The notes: a model not told the origin generated them from the sequence alone. 64,000 nucleotides of DNA from Actinoallomurus sp963823735 (GCA_963823735.1 CAWGMO010000001.1:1240001-1304000), one strand, 5' to 3'. Positions 7,651 through 17,102 are shown, numbered from the stretch's first letter. A program made the numbers and translations.

Positions 7651-9912
7651 TCAGGCTCTTTGTTCGGCCACCGCCGTCTGGACGAGATGCTCCTCACCGG
7701 CGCGGACATAACGGCCACGGCCCGTCGGAAGGGCCCGCGGCTCGGCGCCGTCGAGCACCTCGCCGTCCTCCGGCGGGCAGGACAGCAACAGCGTCGCGCT
7801 GCCGGCGTCGTGCAGGCCGCGCATCAGCGGCTCCGCCGTCGCGACCCCGGCCGCCGAACGCGCGACGATCACGTGCGCGCCGACCTCGTACCCCATGCCG
7901 AGGTACTCCAGGATCGGCTCGAAGGGATTCTGGGCCGGCGTGCACACCTGCTCGTAGTCGTCGACCAGGATGAACAGCCGAGGCCCGTGCCACCAGTCGC
8001 ACGACCGCAGGCGTACGGGGTCGAGGTCCGGGCCGGGCACCCGCTCACCGATCGCGCGGGCGGTGCCGTCGATCAGCTCGCCCAGGACACTCGCGGAGAA
8101 GGCGTGCCCGAGCATGAAATCCTCCGGCACGGCACGTGACAGGCCACCGTTGTGGTCGGCGACGAGGATCCGCGCCTCACTGGGCGTGTGGTGCGCGGTG
8201 ATGGAGTCCACGATCAGGCGCAGGAGGTTCGTACGTCCGCTGCCGGCCTCACCGACGACCATCAGGTGCGGGCTCGCGGCGAAGTCGTGGACCAGCGGGC
8301 CGAAACCGTCCTCCGCCAGGCCGAGCACGACCTTCAGACCGCCACCGGCGTCGGGCAGCTCACCGGCCTCGACCCGCGCCGGCAGGACACGTACGGGCGG
8401 CGCGCCGGGCCCCGCCCAGTACTCCGCGACGGTCTCCACCAGCCCGGCCACGCCCTTGGCGAGGCCCGCCGTCCCGGCGATGCCGTCGATGCGCGGCAGC
8501 GCGGTGAGGTACGGCAGCCCGCCGGCGGTGAGCCCGCGCCCCGGCGCCTCGCCGGTGAACTCCAGCCGTACGGGGTCGGCGACGGGCACGTCCTGGCCGG
8601 TGGTGATCAGGTGGACGCCGAACCCCGGGCCTCGGGCGGCCACGTCGTCGAGCCCGTCCGGGCGCCCGTCGCCGTCGATCACGACGAAGACGTCGCCGTA
8701 CGGCTCGCCGGCGAACTCACCGGCCGCGCGGCGGCGGCGGTAGTCGGCGATGCCGTCGACGCCGTTGTCGGCGAAGAGGCGCTCGCGGTGCGCGAGCAGC
8801 GCCGTGACCTGCGCGATCGTCGGTTCCGTACGCTCAGGGTCGTTCTTTCCCGCGACGGCGCCGACGTGCGGCAGTCCGGCCAGTCCGGCCAGCGAGCCGT
8901 CGTAGTCGAGGCAGTAGAACTGCACCTCGCCCGGCGTGTGGGTGAGGGCGAGCGCGACGACGAGCGTGGTGAGGAGGGTGCTACGGCCGCTGCCGGGCTC
9001 TCCGAGAACGACCGCGTGGCGGCCGGACAGGTCGACGTCGAGCAGGCCGCGCAGCCGCTCGAACGGCTCGTCGACGATGCCGATCGGGACGGTCAGGCAG
9101 GCGTCCGGAGGGTCGGCCGTGGTCAGGCCACGGCCGGCGGCCGGGACGAGCGGCGGCAGCAGGTGGTCGATCGGCGGGGCCTGGTCCAGCGGCGGCGGCC
9201 AGCCCGCTTCGTGGTCGGCGGACGTGGCGTTCACCAGGCCGGGCGGCCCGTCCGCGCGGCCCGTCGCGTACGGGGCGAGCAGAACGGCCGCGGCGTGCGT
9301 GCCGACGTGCGCGAACAGCTCCGTGCGTACGGGGTCGATCCACACCAGGTCGGCGCCGTTCGTACGGGCGTCCAGGCGCGGGGCCGTACGCCCGGGGCGG
9401 CGGCGGGTGCCGGACAGGTCGAGGACGACCGCGTTGCGGACGCCCGTACCGTCGAGGCGGTCGCCCGCCGGGAGACGGCCGCCGTCGACCACGACGACGA
9501 CCAGCGGCTCGTCCGCGCTCGGACGGGCGTCGGCGTCGAAGGGCGGCCTGGCCGTCAGGTCGGCGCCGACCAGCTCGGCCAGTTCCCCGGCTTCGGTGAC
9601 GGCGCCGCCGCGCGTGTGCGGGAGCCAGCGGGTCCACGCCCAGCCGGCGCGTCGCTCCGGCGAGACGTAGAGGACGACCGACATCTCGTCCGGAGAGTGC
9701 GCGATCGCCAGCCCCGCGAGCACCTCGGCCGCGACCGCGCGCCGGGCGTCGTCGTCGCCGCGGAACAGCACACGTGACCACCGGCCCGGATCGGGCAGCG
9801 GCTCCGGCGGCTCCTCCTCGCGTACCGCGACCGGAGCCCCCGTGACCAGGTGCTCCTCGACCTCGGGCGTACGCGGGTGCCTCCCGAACAGGTGGCGTCG
9901 CTGACCTCTCAC
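7651..9912 (-). CDS. EccC-like FtsK/SpoIIIE ATPase lacking membrane and first ATPase domains
   Basis: The 753-residue protein aligns by eye with the full EccC encoded at 24644-28636, but has no transmembrane helices and no first ATPase module. Residues ~50-250 match the EccC segment just before ATPase 1 (WTRWLPHTRGG, LVVVVVDGGRLP). Residues ~270-500 and ~520-750 match ATPase domains 2 and 3. Both P-loops have Arg where Lys is expected: GEPGSGRSTLL (Arg310) and GEAGSGRTNLL (Arg560). Walker-B-like strands are VFVVIDGDG and LFILVDDYEQV. The GTG start at 9912 has GGAAGGAGA upstream; extension to 10551 reads as antisense-like Arg/Pro sequence. It resembles a soluble EccCb-like subunit, possibly regulatory. 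Divergent from the gene at 10071. Confidence 0.82.
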   Translation of the reverse strand: MRGQRRHLFGRHPRTPEVEEHLVTGAPVAVREEEPPEPLPDPGRWSRVLFRGDDDARRAVAAEVLAGLAIAHSPDEMSVVLYVSPERRAGWAWTRWLPHTRGGAVTEAGELAELVGADLTARPPFDADARPSADEPLVVVVVDGGRLPAGDRLDGTGVRNAVVLDLSGTRRRPGRTAPRLDARTNGADLVWIDPVRTELFAHVGTHAAAVLLAPYATGRADGPPGLVNATSADHEAGWPPPLDQAPPIDHLLPPLVPAAGRGLTTADPPDACLTVPIGIVDEPFERLRGLLDVDLSGRHAVVLGEPGSGRSTLLTTLVVALALTHTPGEVQFYCLDYDGSLAGLAGLPHVGAVAGKNDPERTEPTIAQVTALLAHRERLFADNGVDGIADYRRRRAAGEFAGEPYGDVFVVIDGDGRPDGLDDVAARGPGFGVHLITTGQDVPVADPVRLEFTGEAPGRGLTAGGLPYLTALPRIDGIAGTAGLAKGVAGLVETVAEYWAGPGAPPVRVLPARVEAGELPDAGGGLKVVLGLAEDGFGPLVHDFAASPHLMVVGEAGSGRTNLLRLIVDSITAHHTPSEARILVADHNGGLSRAVPEDFMLGHAFSASVLGELIDGTARAIGERVPGPDLDPVRLRSCDWWHGPRLFILVDDYEQVCTPAQNPFEPILEYLGMGYEVGAHVIVARSAAGVATAEPLMRGLHDAGSATLLLSCPPEDGEVLDGAEPRALPTGRGRYVRAGEEHLVQTAVAEQRA

Positions 9913-10070
9913 CGACTCTCCTTCCAGCGAGCCGTCCGAGCCTCGCCCGGTGCCCGGCTCTTCGGAGAGTAGCGCCTGCCCCGGCGAGCGTCGCGGCGAG
10001 AACCCGGGGTGAACTTTCGGCGCCACGCCGCGCGTGGAATGAGTGAGGACGTCGCGGAAGGAGGTCACGG
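9913..10070. promoter_or_regulatory. Divergent intergenic region upstream of eccC-like gene and 10071 gene
   Basis: A 158-base gap between head-to-head genes. A strong ribosome binding site (GGAAGGAGGT) precedes the ATG at 10071, and GGAAGGAGA precedes the leftward GTG at 9912. Promoters for both directions must lie here, but I see no clear -10/-35 or palindrome. Confidence 0.35.
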
Positions 10071-11549
10071 ATGCCGGCCAATGGAAGTGCGATCGTGGTC
10101 GAACGGGCCGGCTCCGCGCTCGTGGTCCGGTCGGCCGAGTCCGACGGCGCGGGCGTCGGATTCGCGGCGAGCCTGCCCTCCGAACCGGACGGCGCGACGG
10201 TCGTCGTGGACGCCTCCGCCGCGAGCGCCCTCGACGCTCTGGACGGCCACCTGCTCGGCGAACTCCAGGACCACGTACGCGCCGGCTCCTCACCGGGCTG
10301 GGACATGCGCCTGGTCGCCGCACGCACGGGCCGCCCCGGCCCCGCCGGCACCCCGCCGGTCGCGGCACGCCTCGCCTCCCACCTCGGCGTGAGCGTCGTC
10401 GCACCCGACGGCGAGATGATCGCACTACGGGGCGGCGAGCTGTTCTCCGCCGGGCCGGGCGCGGGCTGGCTCGGTTTCCGCGCCGGACGCGGCCCGGAAT
10501 GGAGCGGCCCCAGGTACCCGGCGCCCGCGTGGCAGGCGGAACTACCGTCATCGTTCGGCCCGGCCGTCACCGCGATCCCGGCGGGCCTGTGGATAAGGTT
10601 GCCCGGCAGCGGCCCGATGCCCCTGGTGGACCTGGGCTTCGGCGTCCCCGTCGACCCGTCCCGCCCGGTCTTGCTGGCCGGAGCACCCGGCGAGCCACTA
10701 CCGGACGCGGACGACGTCGCGGACATCGTCGGGTCACTACCGTGGGAGTCCCGCGAGAAGTTCGTCCTCATTCCATACGGCCAGGACCCGGAATCCTGCG
10801 CGGCCTTCGCCCAACTCCTCGCCGACCTCACCGGCACGATCGTCCACGCCTACGACGCCCTGCCGTACTACGCGGCGGACGGCAGCCGCCAGTTCGCCGT
10901 GTTCGACGAAACCGGCCATCCGATACGCCTGTCCGAAAACCCCGAGACGGCGTACTATCCGGCCGCCGACGATTCCTTCCGTCCTGTAGAGGACCTGTCT
11001 CTTCCCGACCTTACGGAGGAGCCAGAGGCCGCTGAGACCGTCATCGCCCCCGTCATCGTGGACACCCTCGGCCACCTGCGCCCAGCAGGACCACCACCCT
11101 GGCGGCACCCGACCACCGCGCACCCCGAACCATGCGAAACAAAGCCCGGCACCCGCCCGCCGCTGTACGCGGTGACGTCGAGCGAAACGCTCCTCCACCC
11201 GGAGACGGCATCCGCCGGTCCCCCGAACGTCCACTCCACCCGCTCCGGCCAGCCGAAACGCCCTCCCGGCAGCCCCGGCTCACTCACGCCGCCGGCGCCA
11301 CCGAAGTCGACCTACGCCGTGGGCGGCGTCGGCGGCGTCCGCCACAACTACGTCGCCCGCACCGTCCGGATCGCCCACGCGTTCACGCCGTCCGGATCGT
11401 CCGCGCCCGTCCACGTCGCGTGGGTCGTCCACGTCGTCCGCGCCGCTCGCGCCATCTGCGCCGCCCGCGTCGCCGAGGGCGTCCACGTCGTCCCGATCGT
11501 CATCCGCCGCCTGAGTCGTCCGCGTCATCCCTATCGCCGCGCCGCCTGA
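10071..11549 (+). CDS. T7SS-associated protein, N-terminal part of a probably frameshifted gene
   Basis: Residues ~1-330 are clearly paralogous to the N-terminus of the 754-residue protein at 59191: VVERAGSALVVRSAE vs VTVEEAGSAFVLRTAD, RYPAPAWQAELP vs RWPAPAWQSALG, and QFAVFDETGHPIR vs WVVLVDADGHPTW. After about residue 345 the frame becomes Pro/Ser/Thr-rich and then Val/Ala/Arg-rich with no family resemblance, and ends at 11549. The homologous C-terminal domain is found further on in the same frame from 12489, across a region where only another frame stays open. The real gene is therefore probably 10071-13244 and disrupted. Function is unknown; the family repeatedly sits beside T7SS genes. 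Confidence 0.65.
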   Translation: MPANGSAIVVERAGSALVVRSAESDGAGVGFAASLPSEPDGATVVVDASAASALDALDGHLLGELQDHVRAGSSPGWDMRLVAARTGRPGPAGTPPVAARLASHLGVSVVAPDGEMIALRGGELFSAGPGAGWLGFRAGRGPEWSGPRYPAPAWQAELPSSFGPAVTAIPAGLWIRLPGSGPMPLVDLGFGVPVDPSRPVLLAGAPGEPLPDADDVADIVGSLPWESREKFVLIPYGQDPESCAAFAQLLADLTGTIVHAYDALPYYAADGSRQFAVFDETGHPIRLSENPETAYYPAADDSFRPVEDLSLPDLTEEPEAAETVIAPVIVDTLGHLRPAGPPPWRHPTTAHPEPCETKPGTRPPLYAVTSSETLLHPETASAGPPNVHSTRSGQPKRPPGSPGSLTPPAPPKSTYAVGGVGGVRHNYVARTVRIAHAFTPSGSSAPVHVAWVVHVVRAARAICAARVAEGVHVVPIVIRRLSRPRHPYRRAA

Positions 11550-12488
11550 GTCGCCTGCGCCGTCCGCGCGGAGCGCGGTGACGGGGCTCGCCGACGTCCC
11601 GGCGCGGGCGAGCACGGCCTTCCCGACCATGGTGTCCGCGGCCGTGCCCGAGTCCCGTACCGCAGCCCGGCGCCCGGCCACCCCCGCACCGGCGACCCCC
11701 GCGCCGTCCGCACCCGCACCGGCCGCACCCACCCCCGAGCCCGCCGTGCCGCTTGAAGCCGGGTCCCCGGTCGCCGCGTCGTCGCGCCCGGACGGGATCG
11801 ACGGTGGTCGGCCTGTGACCGGGGAACAGGAGCCGTCTGGGACGGTCGGCAGCGACGATGGTGACCGACCGGTCGTGACCGGGGGGCCGGAGCCGTCGTG
11901 GGAGCCGCCGGAGACGGTCGATTCCTGGCGTGGTCTACCCGCTCCCAGCGTGGAGCTGACTCCGCTGTCCGCGATGGGCATCGCGCCGTCGTTCGAGCCG
12001 CCCGTCCTGGCCGGGGCCGCCACGGCGGAGCCGCTCGCGTCCGATGACGCGGTGCCGCGGACCTCCGGGAACGTGTTGCCGCCGGCTCTGTCCCGTACCG
12101 CCGAACTCCCCGGGCCGGGAAGACCCGTGCCCCGTTCCCGGCCCGGGGACCCTCTGCCGGCGGCGGGAGGCACCTCATCGCCTCCCGCCGCCGCGCCTCT
12201 CACCGGCGAGCCCTCCACCGGCGCAGCCCTCACCGGCGAGCCCTCCACCGGCGAGCCCTCCATCGCCGCGCCCCGCGTGGCCGCGCACCTCGATGGCGCG
12301 CTCCCCGTCGTCGGAAGCCTCGCGGCCGAAAGCGCGGCGGTCGAAAGCCGAGCGGGTGAGAGTCCGGTGCTCGGAAGTCCCCTGGGTGGGGACGGCCCGT
12401 CGGCGGTGGCGTTCGGGACCGAGTCGCCGTCCCCATCAGATATCGCCCGCTCGGCCGCCGCTCGCTCGCCCGCCCGGGCGTACGGGCG
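11550..12488 (+). other. Proline/alanine-rich linker coding region, out of frame with flanking domains
   Basis: This stretch separates the N- and C-terminal parts of the 10071 gene. The frame of both flanking parts contains stops here (the 11549 stop, and TGA at 12357). The +1 frame is open from 11515 to 12882 and encodes a low-complexity Pro/Ala/Ser/Glu linker, including PATPAPATPAPSAPAPAAPT and repeated GEPSTG units (~12204-12262). It is best read as the disordered linker of one interrupted gene, with at least one net frameshift on each side. An antisense open frame of similar length exists but has no domain features. Confidence 0.45.
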
Positions 12489-13244
12489 GTGGAGCGGCTC
12501 TGGCTGGCCGGACGGTCCAGTACTCCCGAGGATCGGCAGGCGTTCCGTGCTCGGCTCGGGATGCGGTACGACACGGCGGCGCGGCTGGTGGCGCGGTTGC
12601 TGGCCGAGCATCCCGGGCTGCGTGGTGACGGGCCTGCCGACGAGGCGCTGGTCGCGGAGTTGGCCGCTGTTCGTCTCTTCGTACGGCGTGATCAGGAGGA
12701 GTTCGTCGCTTCGGTACGTGAGGGCGGGACCGACGCCGACCGGCCGTTCGCGATCTGTGTCGCGGGCGGGCTGCGGCGGCTGCCGTCTCTTCAGGGTGTC
12801 GTCGTCCGTGGCGGGCCCGCCGACCAGGCGTTCGCGGACGCGTACGAGCCCGGTCAGGAGCTCGCCGAAGAGGCTCCGCTGATCGCGATCGACGATCTGG
12901 CGGCCGAGGTTCCGGGGGCGGTGGAGGTTCTCATCTGGTCGGCGGCGGCCCGGCGGCTCACGGGGCTGACCGAGGGACCGCACGCGGAGGTGGCGTTCCT
13001 GCCGGGCACCGTGTTCCGCGTGCTCGCCGTCGACCCGCCGCGGCCCGGAGCGGTACGGCGGGTGCTGCTGGCGGAGATCCCGCCCGGCCGCTCGAAGCCG
13101 GTGACGGAGGAATGGACCGAACGCATGCTGGGCCGCCTACGCGAGGCGGCCGAGGCCCGCGCCGACGTGCCCGCGGCCCCAACGGAGACCAGCGGGCTCG
13201 CCCTGCCAGGCGATCCCGCGAGCGTCGCGAGGAGTGGGCGGTGA
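12489..13244 (+). CDS. T7SS-associated protein, C-terminal domain of the interrupted 10071 gene
   Basis: The 251 residues match the C-terminal domain of the 59191 paralog: RSSTPEDRQAFRARLGMRYD vs RSTEEERAAFRAMIGLQWD, CVAGGLRRLPSLQGVVVRG vs CLASGLRRLPTYRGAVLRG, and EVLIWSAAARRL vs YVIWSDTARRV. This CxxGLRRLP...VxRG...F layout, ending in a V-FxPGTxFxVL strand, resembles ADP-ribosyltransferase-fold proteins seen elsewhere in actinomycetes, but I cannot confirm catalytic residues. No ribosome binding site is evident at 12489, so it is probably not an independent start. It ends in a GTGA junction that is tandemly duplicated. Confidence 0.55.
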   Translation: MERLWLAGRSSTPEDRQAFRARLGMRYDTAARLVARLLAEHPGLRGDGPADEALVAELAAVRLFVRRDQEEFVASVREGGTDADRPFAICVAGGLRRLPSLQGVVVRGGPADQAFADAYEPGQELAEEAPLIAIDDLAAEVPGAVEVLIWSAAARRLTGLTEGPHAEVAFLPGTVFRVLAVDPPRPGAVRRVLLAEIPPGRSKPVTEEWTERMLGRLREAAEARADVPAAPTETSGLALPGDPASVARSGR

Positions 13245-13320
13245 CGGGGCAGATGGGTGGGCTTGCCCTGTTGGGTGACTCCGTGAGCGTTACGGGGAGC
13301 GGGCAGTGACGGGGCAGATG
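13196..13320 (+). repeat. Tandem duplication (65-base offset) of a gene-end/gene-start junction
   Basis: Two 60-base copies, 13196-13255 and 13261-13320, share GCTYGCCCTG..., CCGYGAGCGT and the identical tail GTGACGGGGCAGATG. Copy A carries the TGA of the upstream frame (13242-13244) overlapping a GTG (13241). Copy B carries the GTG start of the next gene (13306) overlapping another TGA (13307-13309). The duplication leaves a 22-codon open frame (13241-13309) with GTGA overlaps at both ends, so translational coupling across the junction could still run through the inserted mini-frame. Confidence 0.75.
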
Positions 13321-14358
13321 ATCGGCGGGCTGGTCTGGGAGCGTACGGCGCTGGGACCGCGGGCGGTGCATGACTTTTTGTTGAGGCTCGCGGGCCGGAT
13401 GCCCGATGACGAGTTGGCGACGATGCGGACCTGCCTCGCGGACGGTGAGGGGGGCGAGGTCGCGCGGATGCTGGCGGGCGTCGTCGTGAAGGTTCCCCTG
13501 CTCGGCGACGAGATCGACATCGTGCGGGCGCTCTTCGACCGGTATCGGATCTCCGTCGGAGAGATCGAGCGTATCGATCATCTGCCGCCGGTTCCGTACC
13601 GCTTCACCGGCGGGGGTGACAAGGACACTCACGATGCCGCGGCGGTGGAGGCCGGTGACCGGGTGGTGGACTCAAGGCGTTCTGGCGGGTGTTCCGGCAC
13701 GTCGGGGGTGGGGGCGGGCAGCGTGTCTATCTCGGGGAGGCGGATCCCTACGCGGACGTCGCCGAGTTGACCGCTGAGACGCAGCATGCCCTCGCGGAGG
13801 CCGGTGAGCGGCCGCCGCGGGTGGAGATCTTCACTCAGGGCACCGAGACGGCTCCGTACCACGATGCCGCGCTGGCGTCCGCGACGCTCGTCTGGGGCTC
13901 GTACGGAGGCGCCCGTACGGCTGGCGCGGGCGTTCGACGGGGCGGATCCGGAGGGTGGGCCGTTCTTCCACCCTGACCATCCTCTGCTGGACGGGCCGGA
14001 CGGGGAGCGTGTGCTGGCGTACCTGCGAGGGGGAGAGCTGGTGTTGGACACACCGGGGAGCTTGAAAGACGTGCTGGCCGAGGGGCATGAGGCGGTGGTT
14101 CCGGCGGGGTTTCGGTCCGATGGACGCTGGGTGTGGCCGGACACCGTCGCGTACTACCTGAAACGCCATCGTCTCGCCCCTGACCCTGAGCTGACGGCGC
14201 ATGTGCTCGGCGCGCCCTCGCCGCGTCCGCTGAGCCGGCTGGACCGGCATCGCGCGCTGGAGACGTTGTTCGCGGACCCGACCGAGACGGACCCGACCGA
14301 GACGGACCCGACTGATACAGACCCGACCGAGACGGAGCCGATGTGGCAGGCAGGCTGA
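13306..14358 (+). pseudogene. T7SS-cluster protein of unknown function, ~350 aa, two compensating frameshifts
   Basis: Three frames join into one coherent ~350-residue protein. 13306 to ~13665 gives the N-terminus (VWERTALGPRAVHDFLLRLA). The 0 frame from ~13665 to ~13910 gives GGLKAFWRVFRH and ADPYADVAELTAETQHAL. The original frame from ~13912 gives PVRLARAFDGAD through LDRHRALETLFA. The joins are explained by one missing base near 13665-13667 (GGGTGGTGGACT) and one extra base near 13911. The protein ends in DPTET repeats and overlaps the next gene by 16 bases. The family is not named. The compensating indels could be sequencing errors, in which case the gene is intact. Confidence 0.55.
14276..14340 (+). 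repeat. 15-base tandem repeats encoding DPTET units
   Basis: Four consecutive ~15-base units (ACGGACCCGACCGAG and variants) at the 3' end of the 13306 gene encode the acidic tail DPTETDPTETDPTDTDPTET. The third unit has drifted. Simple repeats like this expand and contract by slippage. The tail directly precedes the start of the AAA+ gene, and GGAGCCGAT in its last unit serves as that gene's ribosome binding site. Confidence 0.75.
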
Positions 14359-17102
14359 CCCAGGCGCGGTCGATCCTCAGTGTCTCGGCGACGGCCGCCG
14401 ACTGTTATCGCACGATCGGTGACGCGGTCGCGGCGGCGGGGCACGGTGACGTGATCTCGATCCAGCCCGGGACGTACCACGAGTCGGTGGTGCTCGAACG
14501 TGAGCTGACGCTGTCGGCGGTGGGAGCGCCGGGCGGCGTACGGATCGAGGCGCGTGACGCTCCGGCGATCCGGGTCGCCGGGGAGTCCGCCGCGCTGTCG
14601 GGTATCGCGATCCGGCACAGCGGCGAGCAGACGTCGGCGATCGACGTGCCGACCGGGCGGCTCCGGATGGACGAGTGCACGGTGGAGGCCGACTCCGCCG
14701 CGGCGCTGTACGCGCACGGCGCGGCCGACGTGTCGGCGCAGAACTGTTCCTTCACCAACCCCGGCGGCGCCGGCGTGATCTTCGTGGACGGCGCCGAGGG
14801 CAGCCTGACGGAGTGCACCGTACGGCACGTGCAGGCGTCGGCCGTCGTGATACGGACCGGCGCCAACCCGACGCTGGAGAACTGCCTGATCGAGGACGTC
14901 GAGGGCAGCGCGCTGCTCGGCGCGGAGCGGGCGCGCGGCACCGTACGGAACTGCCGGATCGCGCGTACGGGCAACCCGGCGGTCGCGATCGAGGGCGACA
15001 GTTCGCCGTACATCCAGGGGACGACGATCGAGGGCGCGGCGGGCGTCGGCGTGCTCGTCGCGTCCGGGTCCACGCCGCTCCTGGAGGACTGCACGATCAT
15101 CGGCGCACGCGCGCAGGGCATCGCGCTGGTCGAGGGCGCCGCGCCGGACCTGCGCCGCGTCGAGGTCCGCGACTCGGCGCGGTACGGCCTGCACGTGCTC
15201 GGCTCTTCGGCGGGGACGTTCACGGACTGCGGTGTGACGGGCGCGGGCGAGATCGGGGTCCTGGTGGACGACCGTTCGACGACCGCGTTCGAGACGCTGC
15301 GCGTGACGGGCGGCTCGGGCACCGGGGTGTCGGTCGGCGACTCGGCCACCCCGACCTTCGACGAACTGCGGGTCGAGGGCACCGGCGGCGACGGCTTGGA
15401 GGTACGGTCCGACGCCAACCCGAGGTTCCGCCGCGCGACGGTCTCGTCGGTGTCCGGGCACGGTATCTCCGTGGTCGAGCACGGCCGTGGCCTGTTCGAG
15501 GAGATCACCGTTGATTCCCCCGGCGGCATGGGGCTGCACGTCGGCGACGGCGGGCGGCCGGAGCTGCACAGTTGCACGCTGAGCCACAGCGGCGGGCCCG
15601 CCGTCGGCGTCGCCGGCGGTGACGCCGAGCTGGAGGGCACCGAGATCGTCGAGGCGCAGGCCGAGGGCGTGCTGGTCGGCAAGCGCGGCACGGTCAGCAT
15701 GATCCGCAGCCGGATCCGCGGCTGCCGTCGTTCCGGCGTCGAGTGGGGCGCCGGTTCGACGGGCAGCGTGAAGGAGTGCGAGGTCAGCGGGTGCGGCGGC
15801 GACGGCATCGCCGTGCACTCCAACGGCAGCGTGATCATCAAGGACTGCCTCGTCCGCGACAACACGGGCGCGGGCGTCCGCCTGACGACGCCACCGGAGC
15901 GCCTGGAGATCGTCGAGGTCGTCAGCCGCGGAAACGGCGCCCCGGACACGGTCGGCGGCCTGAGCGAGGACGGCGACGGCTGGTCCGGCGACGCCGGCGC
16001 CTCAGAGCCGGAGAAGACCCCGGACGAACCTCCGCGCCCCGACCGCGAGCGCAAACCGGCGGGCCGCGGCACCGGCCCGCTCGCCGACCTGCTCACCGAG
16101 CTGGACGGCCTGGTCGGCCTGGCCGAGGTCAAGCGCGAGGTGGAGACCCTCGTACGGCTGCACCAGATGGCCAAGCGGCGCGCCTCGGTCGGCCTGCCCG
16201 CGCCGCCGCTGTCACGGCACCTGGTCTTCACCGGCTCGCCGGGCACGGGCAAGACGACCGTCGCGCGGCTGTACGGCCGTATCCTCGCCGAGCTGGGCGT
16301 GATCTCCACCGGGCAGCTCGTCGAGGTCGGCCGGCACGACCTGGTCGCGAGCGTCGTCGGCGGCACCGCGCTGAAGACCGCGGAGCGGTTCGAGGAGGCG
16401 CTCGGCGGTGTGCTGTTCATCGACGAGGCGTACACGCTGTCCGCGACGGCGACCGGCGGCCCCGACTTCGGACGGGAGGCCGTGGACACGCTGGTCAAGC
16501 TCATGGAGGACCACCGCGACGACGTCGTCGTGATCGTGGCGGGCTACACGCACGAGATGCGCAAGTTCCTGGCCACCAACCCCGGGCTCGCCTCCCGGTT
16601 CTCGCGCACGATCGAGTTCGCCGACTACTCCTCCGGCGACCTCGTGACGATCGTCGAGGGGCAGTGCCGTGCGCACGACTACCGGCTGGAGTACGAGACC
16701 CGCGGGGCGCTCGCCACGTACTTCGAGAACATGCCGCGCGACGAGGCGTTCGGCAACGGCCGCAGCGCGCGGAAGGTGTTCGAGGAGATGGTCGGCCGCC
16801 AGGCGTACCGCCTCGCCGAGGACCCCGACGTGACGCCGGTGGAGATGACCCGGCTGCTCCCGTCGGACCTCGGCCCGCCGCCCAGCTCCGGCATCGGCGC
16901 GGGCGCCGGGGCCGACGACGTCGACCGCGTCGACGCGCTGCTGACCGAGCTCGGGCAGATGGTCGGGCTGGACGACGTCAAGCGCGAGGTCGGAAACATG
17001 GTCGACCTGCTCGCGTCCACGCGGCAGCGAGCTCGCGGCCGGGCTGCCGGCGCCGCCGTTGTCCCGTCACCTCATCTTCGCGGGCCCGCCCGGCACGGGT
17101 AA
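14343..17102 (+). CDS. Right-handed beta-helix protein fused to AAA+ (CbxX/CfxQ, EccA-like) domains, 5' part
   Basis: Residues ~1-540 are ~20-25-residue parallel beta-helix repeats (many GVGVLVASGSTPLLEDC- and GDGIAVHSNGSVIIKDC-type turns). An Asp/Glu/Pro linker follows, then a CbxX/CfxQ-type AAA+ domain: GLAEVKREVETLVRLHQ, Walker A GSPGTGKTTVARLYG, Walker B GVLFIDEAYTL, sensor NPGLASRF. This AAA class includes EccA of mycobacterial T7SS. A second AAA+ domain begins (MVGLDDVKREVGNMVDLL) but the frame is lost at ~17028, where one extra C explains the break; the second domain continues intact in the next frame to 17757. GTG at 14343 follows GGAGCCGAT. Likely an accessory chaperone/ATPase for T7SS substrates. 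Confidence 0.78.
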   Translation: MAGRLTQARSILSVSATAADCYRTIGDAVAAAGHGDVISIQPGTYHESVVLERELTLSAVGAPGGVRIEARDAPAIRVAGESAALSGIAIRHSGEQTSAIDVPTGRLRMDECTVEADSAAALYAHGAADVSAQNCSFTNPGGAGVIFVDGAEGSLTECTVRHVQASAVVIRTGANPTLENCLIEDVEGSALLGAERARGTVRNCRIARTGNPAVAIEGDSSPYIQGTTIEGAAGVGVLVASGSTPLLEDCTIIGARAQGIALVEGAAPDLRRVEVRDSARYGLHVLGSSAGTFTDCGVTGAGEIGVLVDDRSTTAFETLRVTGGSGTGVSVGDSATPTFDELRVEGTGGDGLEVRSDANPRFRRATVSSVSGHGISVVEHGRGLFEEITVDSPGGMGLHVGDGGRPELHSCTLSHSGGPAVGVAGGDAELEGTEIVEAQAEGVLVGKRGTVSMIRSRIRGCRRSGVEWGAGSTGSVKECEVSGCGGDGIAVHSNGSVIIKDCLVRDNTGAGVRLTTPPERLEIVEVVSRGNGAPDTVGGLSEDGDGWSGDAGASEPEKTPDEPPRPDRERKPAGRGTGPLADLLTELDGLVGLAEVKREVETLVRLHQMAKRRASVGLPAPPLSRHLVFTGSPGTGKTTVARLYGRILAELGVISTGQLVEVGRHDLVASVVGGTALKTAERFEEALGGVLFIDEAYTLSATATGGPDFGREAVDTLVKLMEDHRDDVVVIVAGYTHEMRKFLATNPGLASRFSRTIEFADYSSGDLVTIVEGQCRAHDYRLEYETRGALATYFENMPRDEAFGNGRSARKVFEEMVGRQAYRLAEDPDVTPVEMTRLLPSDLGPPPSSGIGAGAGADDVDRVDALLTELGQMVGLDDVKREVGNMVDLLASTRQRARGRAAGAAVVPSPHLRGPARHG

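Noticed and set aside
11280..12983. 567-codon minus-strand frame over the linker region
   Set aside because: Ser/Gly/Thr/Pro low-complexity translation with no start signal; the plus-strand reading links two domains shared with the 59191 paralog.
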